From NCBI RefSeq assembly GCF_004348425.1, contig NZ_SMKK01000011.1, positions 1 through 64,000 on the forward strand: 64,000 bases of DNA, in the 5' to 3' direction. Origin of the DNA: Actinomadura sp. 7K507. GTDB taxonomy: Bacteria; Actinomycetota; Actinomycetes; Streptosporangiales; Streptosporangiaceae. Positions 50,308 to 58,992 of this stretch are shown here, one piece after another. How positions within the stretch are numbered: position 1 is the stretch's first letter; every line of letters begins with the position of its first letter. The notes below the pieces were generated by a model. The model did not search any database. It was not told the origin of the DNA and saw only the letters and a program-made list of their open reading frames with translations. A program made the position numbers and the translations under genes.

Positions 50308-51283
50308 GCGCCGCACCTCCGGATCTGGCCGGCCGCCACCAGCCCGCGTTGTCCCGGTACCACCGCACGACCTCGCGCAGTCCCTCGTCGAACGACCGGC
50401 GCGGCGCGTAGCCGAGCTCGCGGCGGATCCTGGAGTCGTCGATCGCGTACCGCAGATCGTGCCCCTTGCGGTCGGGCACCCGGCGGACCAGGGACCAGTC
50501 CGCGCCGCACAGCTCCAGCAGCCGGGCGGTGATCTCCCGGTTGGTCAGCGGGGTGCCGCCGCCGATGTTGTAGATCTGGCCCTCGGCGCCGTGGGTGAGG
50601 ACCCGCTGGACGCCCCGGCAGTGGTCCTCCACATGCACCCACTCCCGCACGTTGCGGCCGTCCCCGTACAGCGGGACCGGCTCGCCCTCCAGCAGGCTGG
50701 TGGTGAACAGGGGGATCAGCTTCTCCGGATGCTGGTACGGCCCGTAGTTGTTGGTGCAGCGGGTGATCCGCACGTCCATGCCGTGGGTCCGCCAGTAGGC
50801 GTGGGCGACCAGGTCGGCGCCCGCCTTGGACGCGGCGTAGGGCGAGTTGGGCTGCAGCGGCTCCCGCTCGGTCCACGAGCCGCTCTCGATCGACCCGTAC
50901 ACCTCGTCGGTGGAGACGTGCAGCACCCTCGGTACTCCGGCGGACAGGCAGGCGTCGAGCAGGATCTGCGTGCCCTGGACGTTGGTGCTGGTGAACTCGC
51001 CCGGGTCGGTCAGCGACCGGTCGACGTGCGAGGCCGCCGCGAAGTGGACGACGGCGTGGTGCCCGGGTAGCAGCAGCCTGAGCAGCTCGTGGTCGCGGAT
51101 GTCGCCCTTGACCATGGTGAGCCGGGGGTTGTCGAGGGGCAGATTGCCGGGGTTGCCGGCATAAGTGAGGCTGTCGAGCACGGTGACCTCGGCGCCGCGG
51201 AACCCGGGATAGCCGTCGGCCAGCAGCGTGCGGACGTAGCAGGAGCCGACGAACCCGGCCCCTCCGGTGACCAGGACCCTCAT
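50294..51283 (-). CDS. rmlB: dTDP-glucose 4,6-dehydratase
   Basis: A 329-residue extended SDR: VTGGAGFVGSCYVRTLL (NAD), DSLTYAGNPGNL, HFAAASHVDRS, STDEVYGS (with the Asp-Glu catalytic pair), SPYAASKAGAD (YxxxK) and RCTNNYGPYQHPEKLIPLF. It converts dTDP-glucose to dTDP-4-keto-6-deoxyglucose, the branch point for the aminosugar. The start ATG overlaps the rmlA stop by ATGA. Confidence 0.95.
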   Translation of the reverse strand: MRVLVTGGAGFVGSCYVRTLLADGYPGFRGAEVTVLDSLTYAGNPGNLPLDNPRLTMVKGDIRDHELLRLLLPGHHAVVHFAAASHVDRSLTDPGEFTSTNVQGTQILLDACLSAGVPRVLHVSTDEVYGSIESGSWTEREPLQPNSPYAASKAGADLVAHAYWRTHGMDVRITRCTNNYGPYQHPEKLIPLFTTSLLEGEPVPLYGDGRNVREWVHVEDHCRGVQRVLTHGAEGQIYNIGGGTPLTNREITARLLELCGADWSLVRRVPDRKGHDLRYAIDDSRIRRELGYAPRRSFDEGLREVVRWYRDNAGWWRPARSGGAAHAPA

Positions 51284-52344
51284 GCCGCCACCTCCGCCCG
51301 TGAATGGTCTCCGACGATCAGGCGGGTGCCGTCCCCGTCGCGCGGGGCCGTCACCTCCGCGCCGCGGCCGATGATGGAGCCGGTCAGCCCGTGGACACCG
51401 TGCACGTTCGCCCCGTCGAGCAGGAGGGACTCCTCCAGCGCGGCGTCCTGGACGGTGCAGCCGTGGCCCACCACGACATTCGGCCCGATCCTGCTGCCGC
51501 TGACGACCGTTCCGGACCCGACGATCAGCGGGCCCTCCAGATGGGAGCGGGCAACCTCGGCCCCCGCCTCCACCACCACCGGCCCGTGCACGCCGCTCGC
51601 CGCGTCGATCCGTCCCCGGACCTCGGGAACCAGGCGTTCCAGCATCGTCCGGTTGCAGTCCAGCAGGACGTCGATGCTGCCGACGTCGGCCCAGTAGCCG
51701 GCATATTCCTGGACGGTGACCGGCCTGCCCTCGTCGACCATGTGCTGGAGCGCGTCGGTGATCTCCAGTTCGCCGCGCCGGCTCGGCCGGATCGCCCGTA
51801 CGGCGTCGTGCACGGCCGCGGTCAGGAAGTAGACCCCGATGATCGCCAGGTCGCTGCGCGGCCGGGCGGGCTTCTCCACCAGGGCCCGCACGGAGCCGTC
51901 CGCGCCGAGCTCGGCGATGCCGTACTGCGAGGGGTCGGCCACCTTGGTGACCAGCACGAGCCCGTCGGGCCTGCGCTCGGCGAAGTCGCGGGCGGCGGTC
52001 TCGATGCCGTCCGGCAGGACGTTGTCGCCGAGGTACATCACGAAGTCCTCGTCGCCGAGGAAGTCGGCCGCGACGGCCACGCAGTGCGCGAGGCCGAGGG
52101 GGGCCTCCTGGCGGAGATAGACGATGTCCAGGCCCATGGCGGATCCGTCGCCGAGCAGTTCCACGATCTCTTCGGCGTTGTCCCCGACGATGATGCCGAC
52201 CTCCTGGACGCCGATGTCCCGGATCCTCTCCAGGACGTGGACCAGGACCGGCCTGCCGGCGACCGGCACGAGTTGCTTGGCCAGGGAATGGGAGAAGGGG
52301 CGCAGCCGCGTTCCCTTCCCCCCGGACAGTACGAGTGCCTTCAT
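51280..52344 (-). CDS. rmlA: Glucose-1-phosphate thymidylyltransferase (long, StrD-type)
   Basis: A 354-residue nucleotidyltransferase of the long StrD/RmlA form: KALVLSGGKGTRLRPFSHS, QLVPVAGRPVLVHVLE, VMYLGDNVLPDG, ALVEKPARPRSD and GYWADVGSIDVLLDCNR. It then has a left-handed beta-helix tail (about 245-354). It makes dTDP-glucose. ATG at 52344 chosen since GGAGC lies 6-8 bases upstream; a start at 52365 would add 7 residues that break family alignment. Confidence 0.93.
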   Translation of the reverse strand: MKALVLSGGKGTRLRPFSHSLAKQLVPVAGRPVLVHVLERIRDIGVQEVGIIVGDNAEEIVELLGDGSAMGLDIVYLRQEAPLGLAHCVAVAADFLGDEDFVMYLGDNVLPDGIETAARDFAERRPDGLVLVTKVADPSQYGIAELGADGSVRALVEKPARPRSDLAIIGVYFLTAAVHDAVRAIRPSRRGELEITDALQHMVDEGRPVTVQEYAGYWADVGSIDVLLDCNRTMLERLVPEVRGRIDAASGVHGPVVVEAGAEVARSHLEGPLIVGSGTVVSGSRIGPNVVVGHGCTVQDAALEESLLLDGANVHGVHGLTGSIIGRGAEVTAPRDGDGTRLIVGDHSRAEVAA

Positions 52345-52372
52345 GGTTGAGCTCCGGTGTCTCATCGGAGGG

Positions 52373-53875
52373 TCATGTCGTCGCGGGCGGCCCGAACCAG
52401 CGGCTCAGCGCGGCACGGAGGTCGCCCCCGTCCGGTGTCGTCCAGGCGACGTGCCCGTCAGGGCGCAGCAGCACGGCGCCGAGACCGCGCAGCGGGCCGT
52501 CCGAGCCGGTCTTGGCGGGCACCACACGGACGCGATCACCCCAGTGCGCCGCGATCGCCTGCGGCGATCCGGGGCCGCCCGGGGAGGCGTCCTCGCCGCT
52601 CAAATCGACCAGGACGCCCTTGGCGGGATGCAGCAGCCGGGTGGTGCTGGTGTGCTCCGAACCGGTCACGAGATCGCAGTGCGGCATGCGCCCGCCGACC
52701 AGTCCGTGCCCGCCGTCCTCGTAGCGGACGTCCAGCCCGCCGACCGTGGCGGCCAGCCGGTCGTTGCACTCCGGGAGCGCCAGCATCTCGCGCATCACCG
52801 CGCGCACCGGTTCGACCTCCGGGCCGCCGAGCAGCAGGTGCGCCTGCGCCCGGACGTTGGCGAGCACCTGCTCGCCCACCGGGTGGCGCTCGTCGTGGTA
52901 GGTGTCCAGCAGGCCGGCCGGGGCCCGGCCGCAGGCCTGCGCGGCCAGTTTCCAGCCGAGGTTCGCCGCGTCCTGGAGCCCCAGGTTGAGCGCCTGGCCG
53001 CCGGCCGGAAGCTGGACGTGCGCGGAGTCCCCGGCCAGCAGGACCCGGCCCTCGCGGTACCGCGTCGCCTGGAGGCTGGCGTCGTCGAACGCGTCCACCC
53101 AGATCGGCGTGCCGGAGGAGATGTCCTCGCCGGTGATCCGCGCCCAGCCCGACACGACCTCGGCGAAGTCCGGGGGGCCGGAGCGGCGGGCGGCCGTGCG
53201 GCCGAACTCGTGCAGCATCACCCGGGTGACGCCATCGCCGCGGCGCGCGGCGATGGCCAGGCCGTTCTCGAACCGTTCGAAGCGCCGGTCGGGTATCTCG
53301 AGGCCGGCCACGTCCGCGCGCAGCAGTTCGCGGGATGCGGCGGTGCCCCGCATCCCGATCCCGGCCAGCCGCCGCACGGTGCTGTCCGCTCCGTCGCAGC
53401 CGACCAGGTAGGACCCGGACACCCGCAGTGGCCCGCCGGGGCCGTCGGCGGTGACCTCGACCCCGTCGTCGCCGGCCGCCAGCGCCCGCACCTCCCGGCC
53501 GGCCCGGATGTCGGCGCCCAGCCCGGACGCCCACGTCCTCAGCGTCGCCTCGGTGCGGAACTGCGGGATCTTCCAGTAGCCGGGATACCGGCCGGGCAGC
53601 CGGCTCGCGTCCAGCGCGAGACCGCCGAAGTGGCCCCGGCCGGTGGGCTCGGTCCCGCCCAGTGCCTCGACCAGCCCTCGCTGGTCGAGGACCTCCATCG
53701 TGCGGGAGTTGAGCTGCGAGGCCCTCGACTCCCCGGTCGGTTCCGGCAGCCGTTCCAGGACCACGACTCCGGCGCCGCCGAGCCGGAGCTCTCCGGCCAG
53801 CATCAGCCCGACCGGTCCCGCACCGACGACGATCACCCGGGTGCCCGGATCCGTCCCTGACGCCTTCTCGGCCAT
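52373..53875 (-). CDS. FAD-dependent aromatic polyketide oxygenase (second)
   Basis: A 500-residue class A flavin hydroxylase of the UrdE/PgaE/OxyS group. It has an FAD loop VVGAGPVGLMLAGELRLGG, the DG motif LVGCDGADSTVRRLAG and the GD motif RVLLAGDSAHVQLPAGGQALN. A C-terminal thioredoxin-like domain (about 395-500) includes LLRPDGHVAWTTP. It hydroxylates or rearranges the polycyclic intermediate, probably after the first oxygenase at 58993, to which it is clearly paralogous. It follows the aromatase gene by 6 bases. Confidence 0.9.
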   Translation of the reverse strand: MAEKASGTDPGTRVIVVGAGPVGLMLAGELRLGGAGVVVLERLPEPTGESRASQLNSRTMEVLDQRGLVEALGGTEPTGRGHFGGLALDASRLPGRYPGYWKIPQFRTEATLRTWASGLGADIRAGREVRALAAGDDGVEVTADGPGGPLRVSGSYLVGCDGADSTVRRLAGIGMRGTAASRELLRADVAGLEIPDRRFERFENGLAIAARRGDGVTRVMLHEFGRTAARRSGPPDFAEVVSGWARITGEDISSGTPIWVDAFDDASLQATRYREGRVLLAGDSAHVQLPAGGQALNLGLQDAANLGWKLAAQACGRAPAGLLDTYHDERHPVGEQVLANVRAQAHLLLGGPEVEPVRAVMREMLALPECNDRLAATVGGLDVRYEDGGHGLVGGRMPHCDLVTGSEHTSTTRLLHPAKGVLVDLSGEDASPGGPGSPQAIAAHWGDRVRVVPAKTGSDGPLRGLGAVLLRPDGHVAWTTPDGGDLRAALSRWFGPPATT

Positions 53876-53881
53876 GGCCGG

Positions 53882-54832
53882 TCAGCCCCGCCGCTCCGCG
53901 TGCTCCTTGGCGTGCCGCAGCGTGGTCAGGCTGTTGGCGCTGAGAGCGCTGCGGACGTAGTCGCGGGCGTCGGGCAGGCCGGCCCCGCCGCCGAGGATCT
54001 TCGTGACGTTCGCCTCGTTGATCTTCACGGTGTGCCAGGAGACGACCCGCACACCGCCGTCGTCCGGGATCAGCTCCCATTCCCCGGTGTGCATCGTCAT
54101 CAGCGGGGGAACGTGGATCTGCTTGTAGACGATCCTGGTGTGCGGCATGCACACCCGTACCGAGGTGGTCGAGTGCACCGAGCCGTCCTTGGTCCGGGTG
54201 TCCATCGTGAGCAACTGCTGCCCCGGAGTCTCCTCCTGCAGGGACACCTTCTCTACGTGCGGCAGCCGCCGCGGCCAGTGCTGCGCCTCGTTGAGGAAGT
54301 CGTAGACGTCCTCGGCCGGCCCGTCGACCCGGACTTCGTCGCTGAAGGTCAGCAGCCCGCCGCTTTCCGGGTCCAGCTCGGCATGGGCCTTGAGGGCGGC
54401 GAGCTCGGCGTGGCTGTTGCCGTCCACCGCCCGGTCGATCCACGCGAGCTTCTCGGGATCGTCGTCCTCGGCGCGGTAGTCGTGCAGCAGCCGTACCCGG
54501 GTCTCCGGCGCACCGCCGTCGGCGGACGGCTCGACCACCCAGGCGCCGCCCATCGCCGCGACCGGCGGCCTGGAGACCTCCTGGCGGAAGTCGATGCGCA
54601 GCGCGTCCGGGTCGAGCCGCCGGCGGGAGGTCCAGTTCTTGGCCTCGCCGTTGGCGGTGGCCCAGATCCGGATCCGCTCGTCCTTGCCGTGGCGCTCCTC
54701 GGGGTCGACGTAGACGGTCGGGGGGAAGATGCGCGGCCAGTTCTCCACCTCGGCGATCAGCCGGTAGACCTCCGAGGCCGGCGCGCGCACCGTGATCTCG
54801 TGCTCCACCTCGCGTGTGTCCGGTGGCGCCAT
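53882..54832 (-). CDS. Didomain aromatase/cyclase (SRPBCC)
   Basis: A 316-residue protein with two START/Bet-v1-like halves: residues 1-155 (VEHEITVRAPASEVYRLIAEV, NWPRIFPPTVYV) and 160-316 (FSDEVRVDGPAEDVYDFLNEA, HWPRRLPHVEKV). This is the ActVII/UrdL/LanL type, which cyclises and aromatises the first ring (C7-C12) of reduced polyketides. It acts after the ketoreductase. The ATG at 54832 has AAGGGAG about 9 bases upstream; an upstream GTG two codons away is a minor alternative. Confidence 0.92.
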   Translation of the reverse strand: MAPPDTREVEHEITVRAPASEVYRLIAEVENWPRIFPPTVYVDPEERHGKDERIRIWATANGEAKNWTSRRRLDPDALRIDFRQEVSRPPVAAMGGAWVVEPSADGGAPETRVRLLHDYRAEDDDPEKLAWIDRAVDGNSHAELAALKAHAELDPESGGLLTFSDEVRVDGPAEDVYDFLNEAQHWPRRLPHVEKVSLQEETPGQQLLTMDTRTKDGSVHSTTSVRVCMPHTRIVYKQIHVPPLMTMHTGEWELIPDDGGVRVVSWHTVKINEANVTKILGGGAGLPDARDYVRSALSANSLTTLRHAKEHAERRG

Positions 54833-54896
54833 GACGTTCACTCCCTTCCTGCGTACGGGTTCCCGCGTACGGTTCGGCGCCGGGCCTGCCGCCCGG

Positions 54897-55697
54897 TCAG
54901 AAATTGCCGAGGCCGCCGCAGACGTTGATGGCCTGCGCGGTGACCGAGTCGGTGCCGTCGGAGACCAGGTAGCCGACCATGCCGGCGACCTCTTCGGGCG
55001 TGGAGTACCGGCCGAGCGGGATCTTGGCCTGGAACCTCTCCAGGATCTCGTCCTCGGAGGCGTCCCAGGCGGCGGCGTAGCCGCGCCGGACGCCCTGCGC
55101 CAGCGGGGTCTCGACATAGCCGGGGCAGACCGCGTTGACGGTGATGCCGGTCTTGGCGAGCTCGTTGCCGAGCGCCTTGGTGAAGCCGACGACGCCGTGC
55201 TTGGACGCCGAGTACGGGGCACCCAGGACCACGCCCTGCTTCCCGGCCGTCGAGGCGATGTTGACGATGCGCCCGCGGTTCCCGTCCCGCATGCCGCCCT
55301 GGTTCAGCACCGCCCTCGTCATGAGGAACACGCTGTTGAGGTTGGTGTCGATGACGTCTTCCCAGAGCTCGTCGGTGAGGTCGGCGGTGGGCCCGCCGCC
55401 GCTGCGGCCGGCGTTGTTGACCAGCACGTCGACCGGTCCGAACCGTTCCGCGGCGGTCCGCGCGAACGCCTCGGCGTCGTCGCGGGAACGCACGTCGCAC
55501 GCCGCCCCGTCCACCTCGTGGCCCTCGTCCCGCAGGACCTTGACCGTCGCCTCGACGTTCTCAGGGGTCCGCGAGCAGATGAACACCCGGTGCCCGGCGG
55601 CCCCCAGGGTCCGCGCGATGGCGAGCCCGATTCCGCTGGTGGCCCCGGTGACCAGGGCCACCCGCTTGCCGTTGCCTGCCTTGCCGTTGTCCGGCAT
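54897..55697 (-). CDS. Polyketide C-9 ketoreductase
   Basis: A 266-residue SDR of the ActIII/UrdD type: VALVTGATSGIGLAIARTLG, NNAGRSGGGPTADL (NNAGR is typical of PKS ketoreductases), IVNIASTAGKQGVVLGAPYS and the YSASKHG catalytic pair, VNAVCPGYVETPLAQGVR. It reduces the C-9 carbonyl of the nascent chain with NADPH, directing first-ring folding. Start at 55697 just after GGAGAGGG. Confidence 0.94.
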   Translation of the reverse strand: MPDNGKAGNGKRVALVTGATSGIGLAIARTLGAAGHRVFICSRTPENVEATVKVLRDEGHEVDGAACDVRSRDDAEAFARTAAERFGPVDVLVNNAGRSGGGPTADLTDELWEDVIDTNLNSVFLMTRAVLNQGGMRDGNRGRIVNIASTAGKQGVVLGAPYSASKHGVVGFTKALGNELAKTGITVNAVCPGYVETPLAQGVRRGYAAAWDASEDEILERFQAKIPLGRYSTPEEVAGMVGYLVSDGTDSVTAQAINVCGGLGNF

Positions 55698-55724
55698 TGC
55701 CCTCTCCAATCGCTGGACTGTTCG

Positions 55725-55994
55725 CTAGCCCGCGTCCATGTCCGCGAGCCGCATGTTGACCGTCGACAGGAACTCGCGGGGAGTCCTGGCATCGACGATC
55801 GCCTCGTCCTCCAGCTCGATGCCGTACGCGCGCTCGACGCGGCTGCCGGTCTCCTGGAGGGCCAGCGAGTCGTAGCCGAGGACGTCGAACTCCATGTCGA
55901 GGATGTCGTCCTCCAGATCCACCTCCTCGGGGGTGCCGGCGGCCTCGGTCAGCACGCGCCGGAGATCGTCGATCTTGAATTCCGCCTGGTTCAT
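55725..55994 (-). CDS. Acyl carrier protein of the type II PKS
   Basis: An 89-residue carrier protein. The phosphopantetheine site is LGYDSLALQE with Ser43, and helix III has EDEAIVDARTPREFLSTVN. Acidic, as expected for ACPs. The ATG at 55994 follows GGAGGAGACGG; a longer frame from 56024 would add a basic stretch unlike the family. It holds the growing chain between KS-alpha, CLF and ketoreductase. Confidence 0.94.
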   Translation of the reverse strand: MNQAEFKIDDLRRVLTEAAGTPEEVDLEDDILDMEFDVLGYDSLALQETGSRVERAYGIELEDEAIVDARTPREFLSTVNMRLADMDAG

Positions 55995-56066
55995 CTCCGT
56001 CTCCTCCTTTCGTCGAGGGGTCATGGTGAGCAGGGGACTCGTGGTGAACGGGTCGTGGTGGACGGG

Positions 56067-57305
56067 TCACGGCGCGCGCGCGTGACCCGGCTCCGGGGCG
56101 CGGACGACGACGGCGGAGTTGAACCCGCCCTGGCCGCGCGCCAGCACCAGCGCGCTGCGCACGTCCTGCGGGCGCGGCTCGCCGACCACCAGGTCGATCG
56201 GATATCCGGGATCGGGGTCGACGTTGGCGGTCGGAGGGACCAGCCCGTCGCGGATCGCCAGCAGCGCGGTCGCCAGGTCCAGCGGCCCGGCGCCGGAGTT
56301 GAGCCGCCCGGTCATCGTCTTGGGGGCGGTGACCGGCACCGCGCGCGGTCCCAGGACGGCGGCGATCGCCTCGGCCTCGACGCGGTCGAGCTCGGGTGTC
56401 GCGGCGGCGTCGGCGAACACCGCGTCGATCTCGCCGGGTTCGGCCCGCGCGTCCCGCAGTGCCAGCCGGATGGCGTTGCGCAGGCCGGGCTCGCGGTCGC
56501 TGCCCGGCCGCGGGTCGAAGGTGGCCCCGTATCCCGCGATCTCGCCGTACCAGCCGGACACACCGCGCTCGCGTGCCGAAGCGGCGTCCTCGAGGATGAG
56601 CAGGGCGCCTCCCTCGCCCGGCACATGACCGCGCGCCCGGGGGTCGAAGGGCAGGTAGGCCTGCTCGGGGTCGTCGGCGGCGCTGAGCCGCCCGCTGGTC
56701 AGCAGGGCCGCCCAGCCCCAGGAGCAGAGTGAGGCGTCGACGCCGCCCGAGACGATCAGCTTGGCGCCCTTGCGGATCCTGCGCCGGGCCTGGGCGATGG
56801 CGTCCAGCCCGCCGGCCTGGTCGCTCACCAGCACCCCGCCCGGCCCGCGCAGACCGTGGCGGATGGATATCTGGCCGGTGTTGACCGCGTAGAACCAGGC
56901 GTACGACTGGTACGCGCTGACGTACTGGCCGCCCTTGCTCCACAGGTTCCGCAGCTCGCCCTCGCCGAACTCGAAGCCGCCCGACGAACTCGCCGTGACC
57001 ACGCCGACGTCGAACTCGTTCAGGTCGCCTTCGGACACATCCGCGTCGGCCAGCGCCCAGTCCGCGGCCACCAGCGCGAGCCGGGTCATGTGGTCGGTCT
57101 GCGGGATCAGCCTGCTCGGCAGGTGCTCCTCGGCCGTGAAGCCGGGCACCTCGCCGGCCAGCCGCGACGGGTACCGCTCCGGATCGAACCTGGTGACGCG
57201 ATCGATGGCGGCGCGTCCCCGGCGGGTGGCCGTCCAGTGGTCGGCCGTGCCGAGGCCCGTGGGCGCGGCCACACCGACGCCGGTCACCAGTACCGTCCCG
57301 GTCAT
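56067..57305 (-). CDS. Ketosynthase beta / chain-length factor
   Basis: A 412-residue ketosynthase homologue in which the active-site Cys is replaced by Gln: [16 protein letters not shown] (Q163), diagnostic of a CLF. Further features are [33 protein letters not shown] and [18 protein letters not shown]. It sets chain length with KS-alpha; the order and neighbours suggest a decaketide. The ATG overlaps the KS-alpha stop (ATGA), the usual coupling giving equal amounts of the two subunits. Confidence 0.95.
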   Translation of the reverse strand: MTGTVLVTGVGVAAPTGLGTADHWTATRRGRAAIDRVTRFDPERYPSRLAGEVPGFTAEEHLPSRLIPQTDHMTRLALVAADWALADADVSEGDLNEFDVGVVTASSSGGFEFGEGELRNLWSKGGQYVSAYQSYAWFYAVNTGQISIRHGLRGPGGVLVSDQAGGLDAIAQARRRIRKGAKLIVSGGVDASLCSWGWAALLTSGRLSAADDPEQAYLPFDPRARGHVPGEGGALLILEDAASARERGVSGWYGEIAGYGATFDPRPGSDREPGLRNAIRLALRDARAEPGEIDAVFADAAATPELDRVEAEAIAAVLGPRAVPVTAPKTMTGRLNSGAGPLDLATALLAIRDGLVPPTANVDPDPGYPIDLVVGEPRPQDVRSALVLARGQGGFNSAVVVRAPEPGHARAP

Positions 57306-58573
57306 GTTCCGCCCCTCCCGCGCGGAGCCCGCAGCACCATGGCGCTCTGGAACCCGCCGAACCCGCTGCCCACGGTGAGCACCGCGCCGGTACGCACATC
57401 GCGGGCGGTCAGCGGCACGTAGTCCAGGTCGCATTCGGGATCGGGATGGTGCAGGTTCGCCGTCGGCGGCACCACGTCGTGCTCGATGGCCAGCGCCGAC
57501 GCGGCGATCTCGATCGAACCGATCGCGCCCAGCGAATGGCCGATCATCGACTTGATGGAGCTGACCGGGACACGGTGGGCGTGGTCACCGAGGCCGCGCT
57601 TGAACGCCGCGGTCTCATGCCTGTCGTTCTGCTTGGTGCCCGAGCCGTGCGCGTTGACGTAGTCGATGTCCTCCGGGGCGGTCCGCGCCTCGTCCATCGC
57701 GACGCGGATGGCCTCGGCCATCTCTCGTCCGTCCGGCCGCAGGCCCGTCATGTGGAAGGCGTTGCAGCGGGTCGCGAATCCCGAGACCTCCGCGATCATC
57801 GGCGCGCCGCGCCGCCGGGCACGCTCCTGCTCCTCCACCACGAACACGGCGGCTCCCTCACCCAGCACGAAACCGTTCCGGGTGCGGTCGAACGGCCGCG
57901 AAGCCTGCCCGGCATCGTCGTTGCGCGGCGAGGTCGCCTTGATCGCGTCGAAGCAGGCCACGGTGATCGGCGAGATCGGCGCGTCCGTGGCACCGCAGAT
58001 CATCACGTCCGCCGAGCCCTCGCCGATGAGCTCCCCGGCGTGGCCGACCGCGTCGATACCGGAGGTGCAGCCGGTCGACACCACCGTCGCCGGCCCTTCC
58101 GCGCCCACGGCCCAGGCGACCTCGGCGGCGAAGGAGCTCGGCACGAAGTAGTCGTACAGGTGTGCGGGCGCGTAGCGGTGATCGACCGGATCCAGCCGTC
58201 CGCCGTCGCTGACCACGCAGTACTCCCGGTCCAGGCCCATGGTGGCGCCGACCGCGCTGCCGATCGACACGCCGACGCGGCAGGGGTCGTCCTCCTGCGG
58301 CTCCAGGCCGGCGCGCGCCACGGCCTCCCGTGTGGCCACCACGGCGAGCTGCGCCGCGCGATCCATCCGGCGGATCTCCTGGGGGCGCAGCCCGTGTGCC
58401 GCGGGATCGAAATCGATCTCGGCGGCGATCCGCGAACGGTACGGCTCCGGGTCGAAGAAGGTGATGCCCCGGGTCGCCGTCCGCCCCTCGGTCAGCAGGC
58501 TCCAGAAGTCCTTGACACCCGTTCCGCCGGGCGCCAGCACTCCGATGCCGGTGATGACGGCCCGTCTTGTCAT
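57302..58573 (-). CDS. Ketosynthase alpha
   Basis: A 423-residue ketosynthase: [21 protein letters not shown], active-site [15 protein letters not shown] (C169), then [17 protein letters not shown] and [18 protein letters not shown] with the catalytic His residues. [14 protein letters not shown] is also present. It catalyses the condensations with malonyl-ACP. The ATG overlaps the cyclase stop as ATGA, so cyclase, KS-alpha and CLF are serially coupled. Confidence 0.96.
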   Translation of the reverse strand: MTRRAVITGIGVLAPGGTGVKDFWSLLTEGRTATRGITFFDPEPYRSRIAAEIDFDPAAHGLRPQEIRRMDRAAQLAVVATREAVARAGLEPQEDDPCRVGVSIGSAVGATMGLDREYCVVSDGGRLDPVDHRYAPAHLYDYFVPSSFAAEVAWAVGAEGPATVVSTGCTSGIDAVGHAGELIGEGSADVMICGATDAPISPITVACFDAIKATSPRNDDAGQASRPFDRTRNGFVLGEGAAVFVVEEQERARRRGAPMIAEVSGFATRCNAFHMTGLRPDGREMAEAIRVAMDEARTAPEDIDYVNAHGSGTKQNDRHETAAFKRGLGDHAHRVPVSSIKSMIGHSLGAIGSIEIAASALAIEHDVVPPTANLHHPDPECDLDYVPLTARDVRTGAVLTVGSGFGGFQSAMVLRAPRGRGGT

Positions 58574-58908
58574 GTCCCCGGCCTCCGATCGGTCCATTCG
58601 TAGAACCGCTTGGCCATCGCGTCCTTCGGGGATCGCCAGGTTTCGGGGTCGTAAGGGTCGATGTAGGACTTCAGAGCGGCACTGATCTCCTGGAAGAGCG
58701 GGTGCGAACTCGCCTCCTGAATAGCGGCGCCGCCGTCGTCGGAATCGAAATCCTGAAGGTGGAAATACAGGTCGTGGAAGCTGAAGAGCTGGCGCCGCCT
58801 CGTTCCCATGAGGTCGGGCATCCCGGTGGTGTCGAAATCGCGGAACAGTCGCGCGACCTCGTTTTCAGACGCCGGTTTCAGCCGGGCCACGATCAAGGTG
58901 CTGTGCAC
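58570..58908 (-). CDS. TcmI-like polyketide cyclase
   Basis: A 112-residue single-domain cyclase of the TcmI/UrdF/LanF family (dimeric ferredoxin-like fold): [31 protein letters not shown] and [21 protein letters not shown], the last a strongly conserved C-terminal block. It closes a later ring, fixing the angular or linear skeleton. The start is GTG at 58908 with GGGAGTG about 8 bases upstream. Confidence 0.93.
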   Translation of the reverse strand: MHSTLIVARLKPASENEVARLFRDFDTTGMPDLMGTRRRQLFSFHDLYFHLQDFDSDDGGAAIQEASSHPLFQEISAALKSYIDPYDPETWRSPKDAMAKRFYEWTDRRPGT

Positions 58909-58992
58909 GCTGCGTCACTCCCTTTCGCGAGGTGTCGGCGCACCGCCGGACGTTGGGCCGTGAACAGGGCTCGCCGGCGCGGTGCGCGGGGG